Assembly (NCBI RefSeq): GCF_014649395.1
Contig: NZ_BMSY01000005.1
Location: 558,001-622,000 of the forward strand
Source: Streptomyces aureoverticillatus
GTDB lineage: Bacteria; Actinomycetota; Actinomycetes; Streptomycetales; Streptomycetaceae
Length of the DNA: 64,000 nucleotides
Direction of reading: 5' to 3'
A program made the translations under genes and the position numbers. The notes beneath the pieces are model-generated. The model searched no databases, was not told the origin of the DNA, and worked only from the letters and a program-made list of their open reading frames with translations. Shown here piece by piece: positions 59,284-64,000 of this stretch (position 1 is the first letter of the stretch; the number at the start of each line of letters is the position of its first letter).

Positions 59284-60353
59284 TGGCTACGGGGAACCCC
59301 ACGACAGGACGGTGGACTTCGGTGCGCAAGCCCCGCTCACTGGTACGCAAGCCGCGCCCGCTCCGGACGATCGGCGCTCTGGCGGCCGTACTCGTACTCA
59401 CCCTCACCGGATGCGGATCGTCGGACGACGGCGGTTCGGAGAAGGGCGGGCCGCAGGCCAAGGCCGCGCCCGCCGACCGCGTCGAGCCGCTCGCGGGCAC
59501 GCCGGAGCCGAAGCTGCCGGTGACCGTGGAGTCCGCCGACGGCAAGCGGGTCACGGTCCGGAAGACCGACCGGATCGTGCCGCTCACCGGCAGTCTCAAC
59601 GAGATCGTGTTCACGCTCGGCCTCGGCAAGAACGTGGTGGCCCGCGACATCACGGCCACCTTCCAGCAGGCCGAGAAGCTGCCCGTGGTGACGCGCGCGC
59701 ACGACGTCTCGGCGGAGAGCGTGCTGTCCCTGAAGCCCACGGTCGTCCTCGCGGACACCACGACGGGCCCCGCCGAGGCGATCGACCAGATCCGCGCGGC
59801 GGGCATCCCCCTCGTCGTCCTCGAACCGGCCAAGAGCCTCGCCGACGTGGGCCCGCGCATCGGCGCGGTGGCGCGGGCGCTGGGTGTCGAGAAGGCGGGC
59901 GAGCAGCTCAAGTCCCGTACCCAGCAGCGGATTTCGAAGGTGCGGGAGTCCGTTCCCGCGCGGTCGAAGAAGCCGCGTGTGGCGTTCCTGTATCTGCGCG
60001 GGTCGGCCTCCGTCCATCTGCTCGGCGGGCGTGAGTCCGGCGCGGGCTCGCTGCTCGAAGCGGCGGGCGCGGTCGACGCGGGCAAGGCGTCCGGGCTGAA
60101 GAAGGACTTCACGGCGATCACCAGCGAGGCGCTGGCCAAGGCGGCGCCGGACGCGATCCTGGTGATGGCGAAGGGGCTCGACTCCGTGGGCGGTGTCGAC
60201 GGCCTGGTGAAGATCCCGGGCGTGGCCGAGACGCCCGCGGGCCTCGACCGCCGCGTCGTGTCCATCGAGGACGGCGTCCTGCTCAACTACGGCCCGCGCA
60301 CCGACGAGGTCCTCAAGTCCCTGGTGGACCAGCTCTACGAGGACGCCGAGTGA
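59283..60353 (+). CDS. hmuT: Haem ABC transporter substrate-binding lipoprotein
   Basis: 356 residues from ATG 59283 (leaderless type) or about 343 from GTG 59322. The signal peptide ends in the lipobox LTGC. The mature part is a class III (FepB/ChuT-like) binding protein with RIVPLTGSLNEIVFTLGLGKNVVARD, KPTVVLADTTTG, LLGGRESGAGSLLEAAGA and ITSEALAKAAPDAILVM. It takes haem from HtaA proteins and delivers it to HmuU. Its stop overlaps the permease start by four bases. Confidence 0.93.
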   Translation: MATGNPTTGRWTSVRKPRSLVRKPRPLRTIGALAAVLVLTLTGCGSSDDGGSEKGGPQAKAAPADRVEPLAGTPEPKLPVTVESADGKRVTVRKTDRIVPLTGSLNEIVFTLGLGKNVVARDITATFQQAEKLPVVTRAHDVSAESVLSLKPTVVLADTTTGPAEAIDQIRAAGIPLVVLEPAKSLADVGPRIGAVARALGVEKAGEQLKSRTQQRISKVRESVPARSKKPRVAFLYLRGSASVHLLGGRESGAGSLLEAAGAVDAGKASGLKKDFTAITSEALAKAAPDAILVMAKGLDSVGGVDGLVKIPGVAETPAGLDRRVVSIEDGVLLNYGPRTDEVLKSLVDQLYEDAE

Positions 60354-61438
60354 GCGTGGCCGCAAGACCGGTGGAGCGCGCGGGCGAGGTCACCGAGGTG
60401 CGCAAGGCGCGCCGGAGCGCGCCGTACCTCCTCACCATCGGTCTCGTCGCCGCCCTCGTCGTGCTGAGCCTGCTGTCCGCCGGGATCGGCGCGTACGACA
60501 TCCCGCTCGGCGACGTGCTCGCCTCCGTCCAGCACCGGATCGGCCTCGGCGGGCACGCGCTCGACCGGGTCGGCGAGAGCGTGCTGTGGAACGTGCGGCT
60601 GCCGCGCGTGACGCTGGCGCTGCTCGTGGGCGGCTCGCTCGGCTGCGCGGGCGCGCTGATGCAGGGCGTGTTCGGCAATCCCCTCGCGGAGCCCGGCGTC
60701 ATCGGGATCTCGTCGGGGGCGGCGGTCGGCGCGGTCGCCTCGATCGCGCTCGGGCTGAGCTTCTTCGGGAACTGGACGGTCACGGTGTGCGCGTTCGTCG
60801 CCGGGCTCGCCACCGTGCTGCTCGTGTACGTCCTGTCGCGCGACGGCGGCCGTACGGAAGTCGTGACGCTGATCCTCACCGGCATCGCCGTGAACGCCTT
60901 CGCGGGCGCGCTCATCGGGCTCTTCCTGTTCTTCGCGGACAACGCGCAGGTCACCCAGATCACGTTCTGGCAGCTGGGTTCGCTGGCGCAGGCGACCTGG
61001 CCGAAGGTGCTGGCCGTGCTGCCGTGCGCCGCCGCCGGGCTGCTCGTCGCCCCGCTGTACGCGCGCAAGTTGGACCTGCTCGCCCTCGGGGAGCGGCCCG
61101 CGCGGCACCTCGGGGTGGACGTGGAGCGGCTGCGGATGGTGCTCGTGCTCGTCGTGGCGCTGCTCACGGCGGCGGCCGTGGCGGTGGCGGGGATCATCAC
61201 GTTCGTGGGGCTGCTCGTGCCGCATCTGCTGCGGATGGCGGCCGGTCCCGGGCACCGGTTCCTGGTGCCGGGCAGCGCGCTCGGCGGGGCCGTCGTCCTG
61301 GTCGGCGCGGATCTCGCGGCGCGCACCGTCGCCGCGCCCGCCGAGCTGCCGCTCGGCGTGCTGACCGCGCTGTTCGGCAGCCCGTTCTTCTTCTGGCTGC
61401 TGCGCAGGACCCGCCGCAGGCAAGGGGGTTGGGCATGA
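60350..61438 (+). CDS. hmuU: Haem ABC transporter permease (FecCD family)
   Basis: This 362-residue protein starts at GTG 60350, overlapping the hmuT stop (GTGA). About ten membrane helices are seen. Family motifs are LWNVRLPRVTLALLVGGSLGCAGALMQGVFGNPLAEPGVIGISSGAA, then ITFWQLGSL, and AGIITFVGLLVPHLLRMAAGPGHRFLVPGSALGGA. It forms the haem channel with HmuV. Its stop overlaps hmuV by four bases (ATGA), so hmuTUV is one coupled operon. Confidence 0.94.
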   Translation: MSVAARPVERAGEVTEVRKARRSAPYLLTIGLVAALVVLSLLSAGIGAYDIPLGDVLASVQHRIGLGGHALDRVGESVLWNVRLPRVTLALLVGGSLGCAGALMQGVFGNPLAEPGVIGISSGAAVGAVASIALGLSFFGNWTVTVCAFVAGLATVLLVYVLSRDGGRTEVVTLILTGIAVNAFAGALIGLFLFFADNAQVTQITFWQLGSLAQATWPKVLAVLPCAAAGLLVAPLYARKLDLLALGERPARHLGVDVERLRMVLVLVVALLTAAAVAVAGIITFVGLLVPHLLRMAAGPGHRFLVPGSALGGAVVLVGADLAARTVAAPAELPLGVLTALFGSPFFFWLLRRTRRRQGGWA

Positions 61439-62289
61439 TCGGGCAGGTGGGCCGCAGGCTCTTCGGCGTACGTGACCGGGTGCCGCCCGAGCCGGTCTCC
61501 CCCGGCGAGGTGCTCGCCGAGGCGGCGGACGTGCGGGTGCGCCTCGGTGCGCGGGAGGTGCTGAAGGGGGTCACGGTCGCGGCCCGCGCGGGCGAGGTGC
61601 TCGCCCTGGTCGGGCCCAACGGGGCCGGGAAGTCCACCCTCCTGGCCGCGCTCGCCGCCGATCTGCCCGTCGCCTCCGGCGTCGTACGGATCTGCGGGCG
61701 GGCTGCCGAGGAGTGGCCAGCTCCCGAACTGGCGCTGCGCCGGGCCGTGTTGCCGCAGTCGGCGACGCTGTCCTTCCCGTTCCCCGTGGAGGACGTCGTC
61801 CGGATGGGGCGCGCGCCCTGGGCCGGGACCCGCCTGGAGGACAGTGACAACCGGGACGACAAGGTCGTGCGCGAGGCGATGGCGGCCACCGAGGTGAGCG
61901 GGTTCGCCGCGCGGCCGTTCTCCGCGCTCAGCGGCGGCGAGCGGGCCCGGGTGGCGCTGGCCCGGGTCCTCGCGCAGTGCGCCCCGCTCCTGCTGCTCGA
62001 CGAGCCGACCGCCGCGCTCGACCTGCGCCACCAGGAACTGGTCCTGCGGGTCTGCCGCCAACGGGCCGCCGCGGGGGACGCGGTGGTGGTCGTCCTGCAC
62101 GACCTGGGCCTCGCGGCGGCGTACGCGGACCGCGCGGTGGTCCTGGACGGCGGGGCCGTCGTGGCCGACGGCGCCCCCGGCGACGTGTTCGAGGACGGGC
62201 TCCTGTCGGACGTGTACCGGCAGCCCATCGAGGTGTTCCCGCACCCGCGGACCGGGGCGCCCCTGATCGCCCCGCTGCGGGACGCCTGA
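61435..62289 (+). CDS. hmuV: Haem ABC transporter ATP-binding protein
   Basis: This 284-residue ATPase starts at ATG 61435. Walker A is LVGPNGAGKSTLL, the signature SALSGGERARVALAR, Walker B LLLLDEPTAALDLRHQELVL and the His switch VVVVLHDLGLAAAYADRAVVL. The family is the FepC/HmuV group. It energises HmuU. The operon ends here or continues into the FTR1-like gene 79 bp later. Confidence 0.95.
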   Translation: MIGQVGRRLFGVRDRVPPEPVSPGEVLAEAADVRVRLGAREVLKGVTVAARAGEVLALVGPNGAGKSTLLAALAADLPVASGVVRICGRAAEEWPAPELALRRAVLPQSATLSFPFPVEDVVRMGRAPWAGTRLEDSDNRDDKVVREAMAATEVSGFAARPFSALSGGERARVALARVLAQCAPLLLLDEPTAALDLRHQELVLRVCRQRAAAGDAVVVVLHDLGLAAAYADRAVVLDGGAVVADGAPGDVFEDGLLSDVYRQPIEVFPHPRTGAPLIAPLRDA

Positions 62290-62368
62290 GACGGCGCCGC
62301 CCGCCCGGCCCCCGGTCCCGGCCGTACCGCATGCTGTCCCTGTTCACCGAAGAGACACGGGGGCGGGG

Positions 62369-63175
62369 ATGCTCGACAGCTTTCTGATCGGTCTGCGCGC
62401 GGGCCTGGCGGCGGCACTGCTCGTCGGGGTCCTCGTCGCGTACCTGGCGCGGGCGGGGCGGCGCCGGGCGTTGCGCGCGGTGGCGGGCGGGGCCGGTGCG
62501 GCGGTGGCGCTGTCGCTGGGCTTCGGCTGCGCGCTGACCTTCGGCTCGCAGGAGCTGACGTTCAAGGCGCGGGAGGCGTACGGGGGTTGGCTGTCGCTCG
62601 CCGCGGTGGTCCTGGTGACGTGGGTGCTGTCCGGGGCGCGGCGGACCGCGCGGCCGCGCGCCGCGGTGGTGGCTGCGGCGACCTTCTGCGTCGTCGGACA
62701 CGGGGGCGTGGAGACGTCCCTGTTCCTGTGGGGAGCCGTGCGGGCGTCCGGCGACGGCACCCCCGCCCCGCTGGCCGGAGTCGTCCTCGGCCTGCTCACG
62801 GCGGCGGCCCTGGGGTGGCTGTGCCGCCGCGGCCTCGCCCGCGCGGGCCAGGCGTCGTTCCCCGTGCGGGCGGGGGCCACGGCGGCCGTGGTGGCGGCGG
62901 GCGTGCTCGCGGACGGCGTGCGCCGGCTCCAGGAGGCGGAGGTCGTCGGCGGCCTGCGGGACAAGGCGTTCGACGTCGGCGCGACGATCCCGCCGGACAG
63001 TTGGTACGGCATGGTCCTGGACGGCGCGTTCGGCTTCCGGCCGAGTCCGACGGTGACGCAGACCGCGGTGTGGGCGCTGTATCTGGTGGCGGTGCTCGCG
63101 CTGTGCCTCGCGCCGTCGCGGGGCCGGTTGGGCGTTGCCGGAGCCCGGCGTCGGGCCGCTTCCCGGCCCCGATAG
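62369..63175 (+). CDS. FTR1-like membrane protein with degenerate iron motifs
   Basis: This 268-residue protein has about seven helices and the overall layout of FTR1/EfeU iron permeases. The first REGLE-type motif reads RAGLAAAL (GLRAGLAAALLVG) and the second GGVETSLFLW (VVGHGGVETS), so the paired acidic residues expected for iron binding are mostly missing. It follows hmuV on the same strand, within the iron island. It may have lost iron transport, or it may carry another metal. No EfeO or EfeB gene is adjacent in the window. Confidence 0.8.
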   Translation: MLDSFLIGLRAGLAAALLVGVLVAYLARAGRRRALRAVAGGAGAAVALSLGFGCALTFGSQELTFKAREAYGGWLSLAAVVLVTWVLSGARRTARPRAAVVAAATFCVVGHGGVETSLFLWGAVRASGDGTPAPLAGVVLGLLTAAALGWLCRRGLARAGQASFPVRAGATAAVVAAGVLADGVRRLQEAEVVGGLRDKAFDVGATIPPDSWYGMVLDGAFGFRPSPTVTQTAVWALYLVAVLALCLAPSRGRLGVAGARRRAASRPR

Positions 63176-63211
63176 GGTTCGGGCCCGGGAAGGGGTAGGT
63201 GGAGGTATCCG

Positions 63212-64000
63212 ATGAGCAGGGTTCGCAGAGCCGGCCGGCCGGTGTCGTACGTGGCCGCGGTGGCGGTCCTCTCGCTGACGGCGAGCGGTTGCGTGACGGT
63301 GCACGGCGAGCGGGAGGTCGTCCGCACGGCGACCCGGCCCGAGGCCGCCCGCGCGCTGAAGGACTTCCTCACCGCCTACAACAAGGCGGACAAGGCGTAC
63401 GACCCGGCCCTGGACGCGGCCCGCGTCACCGGCCCGCTCGGCGCCATCAACCAGGCGGGCCTGAAGGCACGGCACGCGCAGAACCCGGACGGCAACTCCC
63501 GGCACGTACCGCTGAAGCTGACGGACGTGACGTACTCCATCCCGAAGAAGGCCGGCTGGCCGCGGTGGTTCGTCGTCGACGCGCAGGCCAACCGCAAGCC
63601 GCACGGCTACCGCTGGCTGATCGTCTTCACCCGCTCCGACGCCGGCCAGGTGTGGCGGGCGACGTATCTGAACCTGATCCTGCCCGACCGGCTGCCGGAG
63701 CTGAAGAAGGACGCGGACGGCCACGTGGAGCCGGTCGACGTGGCCGCCTCCGGGCTCGCGGTGGCGCCGCGGCGGCTCGGCGGCGAGTACACGACGTTCC
63801 TGAAGTCGGGCGGCGACGCCTTCACGCCCGGCCCGCACACCACCCAGTGGAAGGCGGCCCGCGACCGCAACAAGAAGCGGCTCGGCCTCGCCGTCCAGTA
63901 CCTCGACGAGCCGCAGAACGGCGGCGCGTTCGCCCCGGTCGGCCTGCGTACGAAGGACGGCGGCGCGCTGGTGTTCTTCGCCACGCACCACTACGAGAAG
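63212..64000 (+). CDS. Secreted lipoprotein of unknown function (cut by right window edge)
   Basis: It starts at ATG 63212 with GGAGG upstream and is open to the window edge (263 codons). The signal peptide ends in SLTASGC, a lipobox variant. The mature part begins TVHGEREVVRTATRPEAARALKDFLTAYNKADKAYDP and continues with WPRWFVVDAQANRKPHGYRWLIVFTRSDAGQVWRATYLNLIL. The pattern resembles Streptomyces membrane-associated lipoproteins of unknown role. It is 36 bp after the FTR1-like gene and may belong to the same transcript, so it could be iron-related, but this is inference. Confidence 0.85.
   Translation, partial: MSRVRRAGRPVSYVAAVAVLSLTASGCVTVHGEREVVRTATRPEAARALKDFLTAYNKADKAYDPALDAARVTGPLGAINQAGLKARHAQNPDGNSRHVPLKLTDVTYSIPKKAGWPRWFVVDAQANRKPHGYRWLIVFTRSDAGQVWRATYLNLILPDRLPELKKDADGHVEPVDVAASGLAVAPRRLGGEYTTFLKSGGDAFTPGPHTTQWKAARDRNKKRLGLAVQYLDEPQNGGAFAPVGLRTKDGGALVFFATHHYEK

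Overview
The window is high-GC actinobacterial chromosome (GC-rich third positions, GTG/TTG starts, GGAGG-type ribosome sites) and is almost certainly from a Streptomyces. From memory of Streptomyces coelicolor, the order glnE, a PNP-oxidase-like gene, a glyoxalase, glnA2, nadE, panB, a SARP/AfsR regulator, map and a haem-uptake locus matches the SCO22xx core region. No database was searched. I saw no rRNA, tRNA, prophage, transposase or CRISPR array. About 57 genes fill the window, two of them cut by its edges (1 and 64000).

Layout. 1-5.5 kb: a sigma-like membrane protein (partial), a TPR protein, then a rightward set of a ferritin-like diiron protein, an FAD/2Fe-2S reductase and a TetR regulator. 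5.5-7.8 kb: a tautomerase-like isomerase and a response-regulator/PP2C phosphatase. 8-11.9 kb: a GH13 alpha-glucosidase followed at once by a LacI regulator, then a PAP2 membrane enzyme. 11.8-17.5 kb: nitrogen genes glnE and glnA2 with two small enzymes between. 17.7-19.5 kb: flavohaemoglobin and NsrR, convergent and overlapping at their 3' ends, both with a candidate NsrR operator. 19.7-21.7 kb: a DUF3105/DUF305 pair and a DUF5990 protein. 21.8-27.9 kb: a hydroxyacid dehydrogenase divergent from a sugar ABC importer with its own LacI regulator; both promoters carry the same candidate operator. 28-32.3 kb: a hydrolase/DUF998 pair, then a His-rich membrane protein and a multicopper oxidase behind a CsoR-like box. 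32.9-40 kb: nadE, an MFS exporter with a palindromic operator, an EEP nuclease/phosphatase-family membrane protein, and a TetR/DHA2-MFS pair with a perfect palindrome. 40-48.5 kb: panB, a DrrAB-like exporter, a 1332-residue SARP/NB-ARC regulator and a site-2 protease. 48.5-54.2 kb: an F420 reductase, a leaderless-secretion sialidase (no signal peptide), an MFS protein and map. 54.3-63.2 kb: an iron-regulated haem acquisition island: haem oxygenase, two HtaA haem-binding surface proteins, HmuTUV importer and a degenerate FTR1-like protein, with two clear DmdR/IdeR iron boxes. A lipoprotein gene runs off the right edge.

How parts work together. In the haem island, the surface HtaA proteins would pass haem to lipoprotein HmuT, HmuU/HmuV would import it, and the haem oxygenase would open it to release iron; the iron boxes would switch this on under iron limitation. 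Hmp detoxifies nitric oxide sensed by NsrR. GlnE modifies glutamine synthetase. The diiron protein plus its adjacent reductase looks like a complete two-component oxygenase of unknown substrate.

The intergenic DNA is unusually rich in interspersed repeats. At least four families occur, several forming long hairpins between convergent genes, one lying in frame inside glnE. There is also a period-31 tandem array beside a 16-bp inverted repeat, and a minisatellite that contributes the stop codon of a tetR gene.
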